NCBI RefSeq assembly: GCF_003034985.1
Contig: NZ_PZKG01000031.1
Location: 1 to 37,914 of the forward strand
Direction of reading: 5' to 3'
Source: Cereibacter changlensis JA139
GTDB taxonomy: Bacteria; Pseudomonadota; Alphaproteobacteria; Rhodobacterales; Rhodobacteraceae
Length of the DNA: 37,914 bases
In this document: piece by piece, positions 22,180 to 30,043 of the stretch
Numbering within the stretch: position 1 is the first letter of the stretch
Layout of the letters: every line of letters starts with the position of its first letter
Translations under genes and position numbers: made by a program
The notes under the pieces: generated by a model
The model's database searches: none
Seen by the model: only the letters and a program-made list of their open reading frames with translations
Told to the model about the DNA's origin: nothing

Positions 22180-23130
22180 TCAGGCCCAGTCCAGCACCGG
22201 CCCGGCGGGCACGATCCCGTTCGGGTTCACCGCCTTGATCGACCAGTAGCCCTGCTTGATGTGGTCGAGGTTCACCGTCTCGCGCACCCCCGGCAGCGCC
22301 AGCACCCGCTGCAGATAGCCGCTCAGCTGCGGATAGTCGGCCAGTCGGCGCAGGTTGCACTTGAAGGCGCCGTGATAGGCGATGTCGAAGCGCACCAGCG
22401 TGACGAAGGCGCGGATGTCGGTCTCGGTGAAGCGGTCGCCATGCAGATAGGTGCGGCCGTCCGACAGCCGCTGCTCCAGCCGGTCGAGCGCGGCGAAGAC
22501 CTCCAGCACCGGCTCGTCATAGGCCTCCTGCGTGGTGGCGAAGCCGGCGCGATAGACGCCGTTGTTCAGATGCGGGTAGATGTCGTCGTTCAGCGCGTCG
22601 ATCTCGGCCCGCAGCTCCTGCGGATAGAGGTCGGGCCCGCTGGCCATAGCGCCGAAACCGCTGTTCAGCATCCGCAGGATGTCGGCGCTTTCGTTGTTCA
22701 CGATGGTCCGCCGCTCCTTGTCCCAGAGCACCGGCACCGTTGCGCGCCCGGTGTAGCCCGGATCGGCGCTGCTGTAGAGCTCGTGCAGATAGGTGGCGCC
22801 GTTCAGCGTATCTCGGTCCGCGCCCGGATAGTCGCCGAAGCGCCAGCCCTGCGCCGTCATCACCGGCTCCAGCACCGAGACCGAGATCGCCTCCTCCAGC
22901 CCCTTCAGCTTGCGCGCCACCAGCGTGCGCGAGGCCCAGGGACAGATCAGCGCGACATAGAGATGATAGCGCCCCGCCTCGGCGGGAAAGCCGGCCTCGC
23001 CGGTCGGTCCCGCGGCGCCGTCCGGGGTGATCCAGTGGCGGAAGCTCGAGGTCTGGCGCACGAAGCCGCCCTTCTCGTCCTTCACCTGCACCGGCTGCCA
23101 GTCGTCCGTCCATTTTCCGTCCACCAGCAT
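22180..23130 (-). CDS. Glutathionyl-hydroquinone reductase (Xi-class GST)
   Basis: A 316-residue glutathione-dependent reductase of the YqjG/PcpF group. C63 in LICPWASRT is the catalytic cysteine of the CPWA motif that defines this class, in a thioredoxin-like domain (about 50-155) that ends with VPVLWDKERRTIVNNESADI. The helical C-terminal domain follows (about 165-310). The enzymes reduce glutathionyl-hydroquinones to hydroquinones. It lies one base downstream of the CatE-like gene, so the two form an operon, and faces mhqO-mhqD-rarD. GAGAAGGAAG, within the end of the upstream gene, serves as ribosome site. Function is well supported by the motif. Confidence 0.92.
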   Translation of the reverse strand: MLVDGKWTDDWQPVQVKDEKGGFVRQTSSFRHWITPDGAAGPTGEAGFPAEAGRYHLYVALICPWASRTLVARKLKGLEEAISVSVLEPVMTAQGWRFGDYPGADRDTLNGATYLHELYSSADPGYTGRATVPVLWDKERRTIVNNESADILRMLNSGFGAMASGPDLYPQELRAEIDALNDDIYPHLNNGVYRAGFATTQEAYDEPVLEVFAALDRLEQRLSDGRTYLHGDRFTETDIRAFVTLVRFDIAYHGAFKCNLRRLADYPQLSGYLQRVLALPGVRETVNLDHIKQGYWSIKAVNPNGIVPAGPVLDWA

Positions 23131-23131
23131 G

Positions 23132-23944
23132 TCAGGCTTCCTTCTCGGTCAGGGTGATCTCGGTGCCCCAGGGATCGGCAAAGTGCGTCGCGCCGGTCCG
23201 GGCGGTGATGGCGGCACAAGTCGCGGGATCGGCGCGGAGTTCCAATTCGGCCAACCCGGTCGAGGGGTAGCTGCGCGGCCCGGCGCCCCGGCTGTTCCAG
23301 ATGTTCGCCGCCAGATGGTGATGATAGCCGCCCGAGGCAAAGAAGCTGCCGCCCTGATAGCGCGCGGTCAGCGTCAGCCCCAAGCGCCCGGCATAGAAGG
23401 CCTCCGCCTCGGGAATGGCGCCGACCTGCAGATGCACATGGCCGATCACCGTGCCCTCGGGCGCCCCGCGCCACGGCGCCTCCGCCGCGCGGAGGAGGCT
23501 GTCGAAATCCAGCGGATCGGTGACCATCGCCACCCCATCGCCCTCGCGCCGCCAGCTGTCGCGCGGGCGGTCGGTGTAGATCTCGATCCCGTTGCCCTCG
23601 GGGTCGCTGAGATAGATCGCCTCGCTCACCCCGTGATCCGAAGCCCCCGCCACCGGCACCCGCGTCTCGGAGGCCATCTGCAGCCAGACCCCCAGATCGC
23701 GGCGGTGGGGCAGCAGGAAGGCGGTGTGGAACAGCCCCGCCTCGCGCGGCCCGCGGCGGCGCGCCGCCGGATCGGCGCGCAGCTCGATCAGCGGCCGCTC
23801 CCCGGCGCCGAGGAGCGCTGTTTCGCCATCGCCCGACAGAAGCTGCAGGCCCAGCACGCGCTGGTAGAACGCCGACACGGCGCCGATGTCGTTGACGGTC
23901 AGCGCAAGCCGACCGATTTCGAGCGGGGCGTCACTGGTGGCCAT
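23132..23944 (-). CDS. CatE-like VOC-family dioxygenase
   Basis: A 270-residue protein with two glyoxalase/VOC domains. The first starts at LALTVNDIGAVSAFYQRVLG and includes GLFHTAFLLP and DPEGNGIEIYTDRP; the second starts at IGHVHLQVGAIPEAEAFY and includes GGYHHHLAANIW and LAELELRAD. This order fits CatE/YfiE, a catechol 2,3-dioxygenase-like protein of the quinone response. The ATG at 23944 has GGGAG 7 bases upstream; the frame extends another 15 codons 5' without similarity. It is the first gene of the pair with the glutathionyl-hydroquinone reductase. The enzymatic substrate is inferred. Confidence 0.82.
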   Translation of the reverse strand: MATSDAPLEIGRLALTVNDIGAVSAFYQRVLGLQLLSGDGETALLGAGERPLIELRADPAARRRGPREAGLFHTAFLLPHRRDLGVWLQMASETRVPVAGASDHGVSEAIYLSDPEGNGIEIYTDRPRDSWRREGDGVAMVTDPLDFDSLLRAAEAPWRGAPEGTVIGHVHLQVGAIPEAEAFYAGRLGLTLTARYQGGSFFASGGYHHHLAANIWNSRGAGPRSYPSTGLAELELRADPATCAAITARTGATHFADPWGTEITLTEKEA

Positions 23945-24046
23945 GGTCTCTCCCGATCTCTGCTGTCCCGCGGCAGGGGGCCGCGTCACGGAGAAGGGTG
24001 GGGCAGGCGCCGCCTTCTGGCAACCGGCGCCGGCGCACAGCGACTG

Positions 24047-25162
24047 TTAGCTGTGCAGCAGCAACTCCGGCCCGGTGATCGCGCCGCCGACATCGCTCTG
24101 CGCCACGGCGACCGATTTCAGCACGGCGAAGACCGGCAGCCCCGGCGCCAGCGCCAGCGCCTCGGCCGAGCGGCGGGTCAGCCGGGCGAGGATCAGCTCG
24201 CCCCCCGCGCGCAGCTGCACCACCGCCCCCGGCCCGGAACCCAGATGCAGCGCCACCACCTCCGCCGGCAGGATGTTCAGCGCCGAGATCCCCTCGGGCC
24301 GCTGCCGCGCCACGATCACATCCTGCGCCGCGATCCGCACCCTCAGCTCCGCGCCGAGCGGCAGATCGACCTTCGGCAGCAGAAGCATCCCCGCCGAGGT
24401 CTCCAGCCGGGTCAGCCCGTCGGCATCCTGCCCGACCAGCCGCGCCCGCAGCACCGACCCCGCCTCGCGCGGGCCGAGCGCGGGCACCGCCCCCGGATCG
24501 GAGAGCACCTCGCGCGCCGGGCCGATGCGCTGCACCCGCCCGGCTTCCATGACCACCAGCGTCGTCGCCAGCCGCGCCACCTCGGCGACCGAATGGCTGA
24601 CATAGAGGATCGGCACCGAAGTCTCGTCGCGCAGCCGTTCGAGATAGGGCAGGATCTCGGCCTTGCGCTCCTCGTCCAGCGCGGCGAGCGGCTCGTCCAT
24701 CAACAGAAGCCGCGGCTTCGACAGCAGAGCCCGCCCGATGGCCACCCGCTGTTTCTCGCCCCCCGACAGCCCGCCCGGGCGCCGCTGCAACAGCGCGCCG
24801 ATCCCCAGCATCTCGACCACATCGGCCAGCGCCGCCCCCGGCCCGCGCGGCGCGAACCAGCGCCCGTAGAGCAGGTTCTGCCGCACCGTCAGATGCGGGA
24901 ACAGCCGCGCATCCTGAAACACATAGCCCAGCCTGCGGCGATGCGGCGGCAGGGCGATGCGCCGCGCCCGGTCCAGGAGCACCAGATCGTCCACCGCGAT
25001 CCGCCCGGCATCGGGCGCCAGCAGCCCCGCCACCGCGTTGATGACGGTGGTCTTGCCCGAGCCGGAATGCCCGAACAGCGCCGTCAGCCCGGCAGGGGCG
25101 GCGAACTCCACGTCCAGCGTGAAACCGGCGAAGCCGTGGCGCAGGGAAACGGCGAGCGTCAT
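24047..25162 (-). CDS. modC: Molybdate ABC transporter ATPase ModC
   Basis: A 371-residue ATPase. It has Walker A GHSGSGKTT at 31-39, signature LSGGEKQRV, Walker B LLLMDEPLAALD and the switch histidine in YVSHSVAE. The C-terminal about 130 residues hold molybdate-binding TOBE/Mop-like domains, including LNILPAEVVALHLG and LARLTRRSAEALAL. It energises ModB. The ATG overlaps the modB stop by four bases (ATGA), making modA-modB-modC a single operon. A 7-pair inverted repeat (GCACAGC/GCTGTGC, 24035-24056) overlaps its stop codon and may form a 3' hairpin. Confidence 0.95.
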   Translation of the reverse strand: MTLAVSLRHGFAGFTLDVEFAAPAGLTALFGHSGSGKTTVINAVAGLLAPDAGRIAVDDLVLLDRARRIALPPHRRRLGYVFQDARLFPHLTVRQNLLYGRWFAPRGPGAALADVVEMLGIGALLQRRPGGLSGGEKQRVAIGRALLSKPRLLLMDEPLAALDEERKAEILPYLERLRDETSVPILYVSHSVAEVARLATTLVVMEAGRVQRIGPAREVLSDPGAVPALGPREAGSVLRARLVGQDADGLTRLETSAGMLLLPKVDLPLGAELRVRIAAQDVIVARQRPEGISALNILPAEVVALHLGSGPGAVVQLRAGGELILARLTRRSAEALALAPGLPVFAVLKSVAVAQSDVGGAITGPELLLHS

Positions 25163-25857
25163 GTGCCGGCGATCCGGCGGGCGACGCGGCGGCCCAGCCA
25201 TTCCGACAGGAGAAGCGCCAGCATGGCGATGGCGATGGAGATCAGCACCAGCCGCATCGCCTGCGCATCGCCCCCCGGCACCTGCAGGAAGGCGTAGATC
25301 GCCGAGGGCAGGGTCTGGGTCTGGCCGGGGATCGAGGCGACGAAGGTGATGGTCGCACCGAACTCGCCCATCGCCTTGGCGAAGGCGAGGATGAAGCCGG
25401 CGATCACCCCCGGCAGGATCAGGGGCAGCGTCACCGTCAGGAAGACCCAGGGCCGCGAGGCCCCCAGCGTGCCCGCCGCCTGCTCCAGCTTCGGGTCCAC
25501 CGCCTCGATCGCCAGCCGGATCGCCCGCACCATCAGCGGAAAGGCCATCACCGCCGCCGCCAGCGCCGCCCCGGTCCAGCGGAAGGCGAAGACGAGGCCG
25601 AAGCTCTGCTCCAGAAACGCCCCCACCGGCCCCCTGCGCCCGAAGGTCAGCAGGAGCAGATAGCCCGTCACCACCGGCGGCAGGATCAGCGGAAGGTGCA
25701 CGATGCCGTTCAGGAGCTGCTTGCCCCAGAAGTCGAAGCGCGCCAGCACATAGGCTGCCGCGATGCCGCAGGGCAGGCTGAGCACCGAGGCCCAGAAGGA
25801 GACGAGCAGCGAAAGGTTCACTGCCCGCCATTCATCGCTCGTCAGCCAGTCCGGCAT
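25159..25857 (-). CDS. modB: Molybdate ABC transporter permease ModB
   Basis: A 232-residue inner-membrane permease with about five to six helices. The cytoplasmic EAA-type loop is KLEQAAGTLGASRPWVFLTV, and AMGEFGATITFVASIPGQTQ is a strongly conserved ModB segment. The ATG at 25857 follows TAAGGA, which overlaps the end of modA at a 7-base gap. An upstream extension of the open frame lies inside modA and is not used. It forms the membrane channel with ModC and receives molybdate from ModA. Confidence 0.95.
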   Translation of the reverse strand: MPDWLTSDEWRAVNLSLLVSFWASVLSLPCGIAAAYVLARFDFWGKQLLNGIVHLPLILPPVVTGYLLLLTFGRRGPVGAFLEQSFGLVFAFRWTGAALAAAVMAFPLMVRAIRLAIEAVDPKLEQAAGTLGASRPWVFLTVTLPLILPGVIAGFILAFAKAMGEFGATITFVASIPGQTQTLPSAIYAFLQVPGGDAQAMRLVLISIAIAMLALLLSEWLGRRVARRIAGT

Positions 25858-25864
25858 GCGGTCC

Positions 25865-26641
25865 TTACTTCGGCACGGTGAAGCCCTGCGCCGCAAAGAC
25901 CGCATCCGCCGCCTCCGTGCCCAGCACCTCGAGAAACGCCTTCGCCTCGGGCTTCGCCGTGGCCGTGACGGCGGCAGGGTAGACGATCGGCTTGTGGCTG
26001 TCTTCCGGGAAGGCGCCGACCACGGTCACATCGTCCCCCGCCGCATCCCCCGCCACCGCATCCGAGGCATAGACGATGCCATAGGGCGCCTCGCCCGAGG
26101 CGACCAGCGCCAGCGCCGCCCGCACGTTCTCGACCTGCGCCACCTTCGGCTCCACCGCCTCCCAGATGCCCAGCGAGGTCAGGGCTTCCTTGCCGTATTG
26201 CCCGGCGGGCACGCTGTCCAGAAGCCCCATCGCCAGCTTGCCCTCGCCCAGCCTTTCCGCCAGATCGAAGCCCGCGCCGATCTCCACCGGCGCCGACGCG
26301 CCATGCGCCACCAGCACCAGCCTGTTGCCGAGGATGTCGGCGCGGCTCGCCGGGTCGATCAGCGCGTCTTCCTCCAGCACATCCATCCAGTTCGTCGCCG
26401 CCGAGAGAAACAGATCGGCCGGCGCGCCCGACTGGATCTGCTTGGCCAGCGTGCCGCTCGAGCCATAGGAGATCACCGCGCTATGTCCGGTCTCGGCGCT
26501 CCAGCCCGCCGCGATCTCGTCAAGCGCGGTCTTCAGGCTGGCGGCGGCGAAGACCGTGATCTCCTCGGCCTGAGCCGTGGCGGGCAGGGCAAGCGTCGCG
26601 GCAAGGGCGAGCGCCCGGGTGAAGCGGGGATGCGGCGACAT
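25865..26641 (-). CDS. modA: Molybdate-binding periplasmic protein ModA
   Basis: A 258-residue periplasmic binding protein. The signal peptide is about 1-25 (ALALAATLALPATAQA, cut before EEITV). The mature protein starts with ITVFAAASLKTALDEIAAGW, the ModA hallmark, and contains SYGSSGTLAKQIQSGAPADL and FLSAATNWMD, which form the oxyanion pocket, and LLDSVPAGQYGKEALTSLG. GGAG lies just before the ATG at 26641. It is the first gene of modABC, and the ModE-type box lies directly upstream over its promoter. Tungstate binding is also possible, as in the whole family. Confidence 0.95.
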   Translation of the reverse strand: MSPHPRFTRALALAATLALPATAQAEEITVFAAASLKTALDEIAAGWSAETGHSAVISYGSSGTLAKQIQSGAPADLFLSAATNWMDVLEEDALIDPASRADILGNRLVLVAHGASAPVEIGAGFDLAERLGEGKLAMGLLDSVPAGQYGKEALTSLGIWEAVEPKVAQVENVRAALALVASGEAPYGIVYASDAVAGDAAGDDVTVVGAFPEDSHKPIVYPAAVTATAKPEAKAFLEVLGTEAADAVFAAQGFTVPK

Positions 26642-26655
26642 GGAAGCTCCGGGTT

Positions 26656-26702
26656 GCGTTATGTCCGGATGGATATAACCCGGTGCTCGACCATTCCGGC
26701 AA
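26656..26702 (-). promoter_or_regulatory. modA promoter with ModE-type molybdenum box
   Basis: GCGTTATGTCC (26656-26666), four bases, GGATATAACCC (26671-26681) form an inverted repeat with 9 of 11 matching positions, like the GTTATAT...ATATAAC boxes bound by ModE/MopA-type repressors. On the minus strand TTGCCG (26702-26697), 18 bases, TTATAT (26678-26673) make a promoter whose -10 is inside the box, which fits repression when molybdate is plentiful. A second GCGTTAT occurs at 26703-26709. Confidence 0.7.
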
Positions 26703-26847
26703 GCGTTATTTCTTCCCGGCCATATCCCCGTCGCTGCGGCGCGGCGCCGCAAGGCCGCAGCGCTTCCCCTTGCATCCCCCGCGCCAAGCGGGGAAGCATG
26801 GGCGCCACGGGGCCGCGCAGGGCCCCGCCATGTGACGGGGAGGGAAC

Positions 26848-27984
26848 ATGGAGTTTTCGCTGACCGAGGAACAGCAGGCGATCACCGACATGGCGCGCGA
26901 CTTCGGCGCTGCCGAGATCGCGCCCTTCGCCCGCGACTGGGAAAAGGCGGGCACCATTCCGAAGGCGCTCTGGCCCAAGGCAGCGGCGCTGGGCCTCGGC
27001 GGCATCTATGTCTCCGACCGGTTCGGCGGCTCCGGCCTCGGCCGTCTCGACGCAACGCTCGTCTTCGAGGCGCTGGCCATGGCCTGCCCTTCGGTCGCGG
27101 CCTTCCTCTCGATCCACAACATGTGCGCCGGGATGATCGACCGCTACGGCTCCGAGGCGATGAAGGCCGAGTGGCTGCCCCGGCTCTGCGCGATGGAGGT
27201 GGTGGCCTCCTACTGCCTGACGGAACCCGGCGCGGGCTCCGACGCCGCCGCGCTGCGCACGAAGGCCGCGCGCGTGGGCGACGGCTACCGGATCAGCGGA
27301 ACCAAGGCCTTCATCTCGGGCGGCGGCTATTCCGATCTTTATCTGGTGATGGCCCGCACCGGCGGCGAGGGGCCGAAGGGCATCTCGGCGCTGCTGGTGC
27401 CGGCGGGGGCCGCAGGCCTCAGCTTCGGCGGGCTGGAAGACAAGATGGGCTGGCGCGCGCAGGAAACCCGGCAGGTCCAGTTCGACGACTGCGCCGTGCC
27501 CGCCGCCCACCTCATCGGCGAAGAGGGGCGCGGCTTTGCCTATGCCATGGCCGGGCTCGACGGCGGCCGGCTGAACATCGCCGCGACCGCGCTGGGCGGG
27601 GCGCAGGCGGCCTTCGACGCGACGCTGGCCTACATGGCCGAGCGCCGCGCCTTCGGGCAAAGGCTCGACGCCTTCCAGGCGCTGCAGTTCCGGCTGGCCG
27701 AGATGGAGACCCGGCTGCAGGCCGCCCGCATCTTCCTGCATCAGGCGGCGTGGAAGCTGGATCAGGCCGCGCCCGACGCCACCAAGTTCTGCGCCATGGC
27801 CAAGCTGCAGGTCACCGACACCGCCTTCGAGGTCGCCAACCAGTGCCTGCAACTGCATGGCGGCTACGGCTATCTCGCCGACTACGGGATCGAGAAGATC
27901 GTCCGCGACCTGCGCGTGCACCAGATCCTCGAGGGCACCAACGAGATCATGCGCGTCATCATCGCCCGGGGGCTGGTCGCATGA
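26848..27984 (+). CDS. Acyl-CoA dehydrogenase, probably isobutyryl-CoA dehydrogenase
   Basis: A 378-residue FAD-dependent acyl-CoA dehydrogenase. It shows the N-terminal SLTEEQQAITDMARDF, the FAD/substrate signature YCLTEPGAGSDAAALRT, and KAFISGGGYSDLYLVMA. The catalytic base is E362 in HQILEGTNEIMR. GGGGAGGG precedes the ATG. The next two genes encode 3-hydroxyisobutyryl-CoA hydrolase and 3-hydroxyisobutyrate dehydrogenase, so it most likely oxidises isobutyryl-CoA to methacrylyl-CoA in valine breakdown. A separate hydratase gene for the intermediate step is not in this operon. The stop overlaps the next start (ATGA). Family membership is certain, the substrate is assigned from context. Confidence 0.9.
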   Translation: MEFSLTEEQQAITDMARDFGAAEIAPFARDWEKAGTIPKALWPKAAALGLGGIYVSDRFGGSGLGRLDATLVFEALAMACPSVAAFLSIHNMCAGMIDRYGSEAMKAEWLPRLCAMEVVASYCLTEPGAGSDAAALRTKAARVGDGYRISGTKAFISGGGYSDLYLVMARTGGEGPKGISALLVPAGAAGLSFGGLEDKMGWRAQETRQVQFDDCAVPAAHLIGEEGRGFAYAMAGLDGGRLNIAATALGGAQAAFDATLAYMAERRAFGQRLDAFQALQFRLAEMETRLQAARIFLHQAAWKLDQAAPDATKFCAMAKLQVTDTAFEVANQCLQLHGGYGYLADYGIEKIVRDLRVHQILEGTNEIMRVIIARGLVA

Positions 27985-29009
27985 GCGTCGATCTGCGCAT
28001 CGAGGGCCGCGCCGGGCGCATCACCCTCACCCGCCCCGAGGCGCTGAACGCGCTGAGCCCGGCGATGAGCCTCGCCATCGAGCGGGCGCTGATGGGCTGG
28101 CAGGACGATCCGGCGGTGGCGCTGGTGCTGATCGACGCCGCGGGCCCGCGCGCCTTCTGCGCCGGGGGCGACGTGGCGCAGATCCATGCCGAGGGGGTGC
28201 AAGGCAACTTCGGCTTCGGTCGCGCCTTCTGGCGGCAGGAATACCGGATGAACGCCCGGATCGCCGCCTATCCCAAGCCGGTGGTCAGCCTGATGCACGG
28301 TTTCTGCATGGGCGGCGGCGTCGGCCTCGGCTGCCACGCCAGCCACCGCATCGTCGGCGGGACGACGCAGATGGCGATGCCGGAATGCGCCATCGGCCTC
28401 GTGCCCGACGTGGGCGGCACCCGTCTGCTGGCGCGGGCGCCGGGGCGGCTCGGCGCCTATCTCGGCACGACGGGGCGGCGGATGGGGCCGGGCGACGCGA
28501 TCTTCGCGGGCTTCGCCGACCATTACCTGCCCGAGGCCGACTGGCCCGCGCTGGTCGAGACCCTGTGCAGCGGCGCGCTGACCCTCCCCGTCGCCGAGCC
28601 GCCGCCCGCAACCCTTCCCGCGCTGAGGCCCGAGATCGACCGGCATTTCGCCAGTCCTGACCTGCCGGCAATCCTGCAAAGCCTGAAGGCCGGCGACACC
28701 CCCTTCGCCGCCGATACCCTGAAGACGCTCGAACGCGGCTCCCCGCTCGCCATCGCCGCCACGCTGGAGATCCTGCGCCGCCTCGGCCCCGATCCCTCCT
28801 TGCGCGAGGCGCTGGAGATGGAGTTCCGCTTCACCTTCCGCGCGCAGGGCGAGGCCGATCTGCTGGAGGGCGTCCGCGCCGCGATCATCGACAAGGACCG
28901 CAGCCCGCGCTGGAAACACGCCGATGCGGCGGCGTTGCCGCAAGGGCTGGTCGACCATTTGCTCGCCCCTCTGGGCGAGGACAGACTGACGTTCGAGGAG
29001 GAGCAGTAA
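27981..29009 (+). CDS. 3-hydroxyisobutyryl-CoA hydrolase (crotonase fold)
   Basis: A 342-residue crotonase-family protein of the longer hydrolase type. Substrate and oxyanion-hole segments are GPRAFCAGGDVAQIH and HGFCMGGGVGLGCHASHRI. The catalytic Glu and Asp appear in MPECAIGLVPDVGGT, as in human HIBCH. The C-terminal 120 residues, containing EFRFTFRAQGEADLLEGVRA and KDRSPRWKH, are typical of this hydrolase and absent from simple enoyl-CoA hydratases. It releases 3-hydroxyisobutyrate, the substrate of the next gene. It starts with ATG overlapping the previous stop and ends directly before the next ATG. Confidence 0.92.
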   Translation: MSVDLRIEGRAGRITLTRPEALNALSPAMSLAIERALMGWQDDPAVALVLIDAAGPRAFCAGGDVAQIHAEGVQGNFGFGRAFWRQEYRMNARIAAYPKPVVSLMHGFCMGGGVGLGCHASHRIVGGTTQMAMPECAIGLVPDVGGTRLLARAPGRLGAYLGTTGRRMGPGDAIFAGFADHYLPEADWPALVETLCSGALTLPVAEPPPATLPALRPEIDRHFASPDLPAILQSLKAGDTPFAADTLKTLERGSPLAIAATLEILRRLGPDPSLREALEMEFRFTFRAQGEADLLEGVRAAIIDKDRSPRWKHADAAALPQGLVDHLLAPLGEDRLTFEEEQ

Positions 29010-29882
29010 ATGAAGATCGCATTCATCGGCCTTGGCAACATGGGCGGCCCGATGGCCCGCAACCTTGTCGCCGCGGGCCATGGCGTCACCGGCTACGACA
29101 CCGCGGCGCCGATGCCCGAGGGCGTGGCGCAGGCCGCCAGCGCCGCCGAGGCGGCAGCGGGGGCCGAGGTGGTGCTGACCATGCTGCCCAACGGCGCCAT
29201 CCTGCGCAGCGTCGCCGCCGAGGTGATCCCGGCGATGCAGCCGGGCGCCGTGTTCTGCGACTGCTCCACCGTCGATGTCGAAAGCGCCCGCGCCGTGGCT
29301 GATCAGGCCGAGGCCGCGGGGCTGGGCGCGCTCGACGCTCCGGTTTCGGGCGGCATCGGCGGTGCAGCGGCGGGAACGCTGACCTTCATGGTCGGCGGCA
29401 GCGACGCGGCCTTCGCCACGGTGAAGCCGCTCTTCGACATCATGGGCCAGAAGGCCGTGCATTGCGGCGCCTCCGGCGCAGGGCAGGCGGCGAAGATCTG
29501 CAACAACATGATCCTCGGGGTCACGATGATCGCCACCTGCGAGGCCTTCGCGCTGGCCGACAAGCTGGGGCTCGACCGGCAGAAGATGTTCGACGTCGTC
29601 TCCACCTCCTCCGGCTACAGCTGGACGATGAACGCCTATTGCCCGGCGCCGGGGGTGGGGCCGACTTCTCCCGCCGACAACGGCTACAAGCCCGGCTTCG
29701 CGGCGGAACTGATGCTGAAGGACCTGCGGCTCAGCCAGCAGGCCGCCGAGGCCGCAGATGCCGACACACCGATGGGTCAACTGGCGGCGCAGCTCTACCG
29801 GCAGTTCGTCGAGGGCGAAGACGGCAAGGGCCGCGATTTCTCGGCCATGCTGCCGCGCTTCGAGGCGCGCGGCCGCGGCTGA
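29010..29882 (+). CDS. mmsB: 3-hydroxyisobutyrate dehydrogenase MmsB
   Basis: A 290-residue NAD-dependent dehydrogenase. The N-terminal FIGLGNMGGPMARNLVAAGH is the family signature with the nucleotide-binding glycines. It also has DAPVSGGIGGAAAGTLTFMV and the catalytic lysine in GQAAKICNNMILG. The C-terminal GYKPGFAAELMLKDLRL also fits. GAGGAGGAG lies 6 bases before the ATG, inside the end of the preceding gene, with no gap between the two. It oxidises 3-hydroxyisobutyrate to methylmalonate semialdehyde, the third step of this valine-degradation operon. The following semialdehyde dehydrogenase (MmsA) is not in the window. Confidence 0.95.
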   Translation: MKIAFIGLGNMGGPMARNLVAAGHGVTGYDTAAPMPEGVAQAASAAEAAAGAEVVLTMLPNGAILRSVAAEVIPAMQPGAVFCDCSTVDVESARAVADQAEAAGLGALDAPVSGGIGGAAAGTLTFMVGGSDAAFATVKPLFDIMGQKAVHCGASGAGQAAKICNNMILGVTMIATCEAFALADKLGLDRQKMFDVVSTSSGYSWTMNAYCPAPGVGPTSPADNGYKPGFAAELMLKDLRLSQQAAEAADADTPMGQLAAQLYRQFVEGEDGKGRDFSAMLPRFEARGRG

Positions 29883-30043
29883 ATCGGCCGCGCCGCGGTA
29901 TTCCTGCATCCGGCAAGAAGGATTTCGCGGGGCAGGGAACCGCCCCGGGCTCCCGCGGCGTTTGTCCCTGCTGACGGCGGGCGCCTTGCCCGGCCCCGTC
30001 TGACGGTCCGGCACGCCGGCGGAGCACAGGGTTGGGGACAGCA

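Noticed and set aside
23027-25297. A 756-codon plus-strand frame across catE and modC
   Set aside because: It is antisense to two genes with full motifs, has no recognisable domain and is rich in Arg, Gln and His.
26762-26827. GCTTCCCC/GGGGAAGC and CGGGGCC/GGCCCCG stems in front of the acyl-CoA dehydrogenase as a riboswitch
   Set aside because: The stems are GC-rich with a large loop, have no known riboswitch core and could arise by chance at this base composition.
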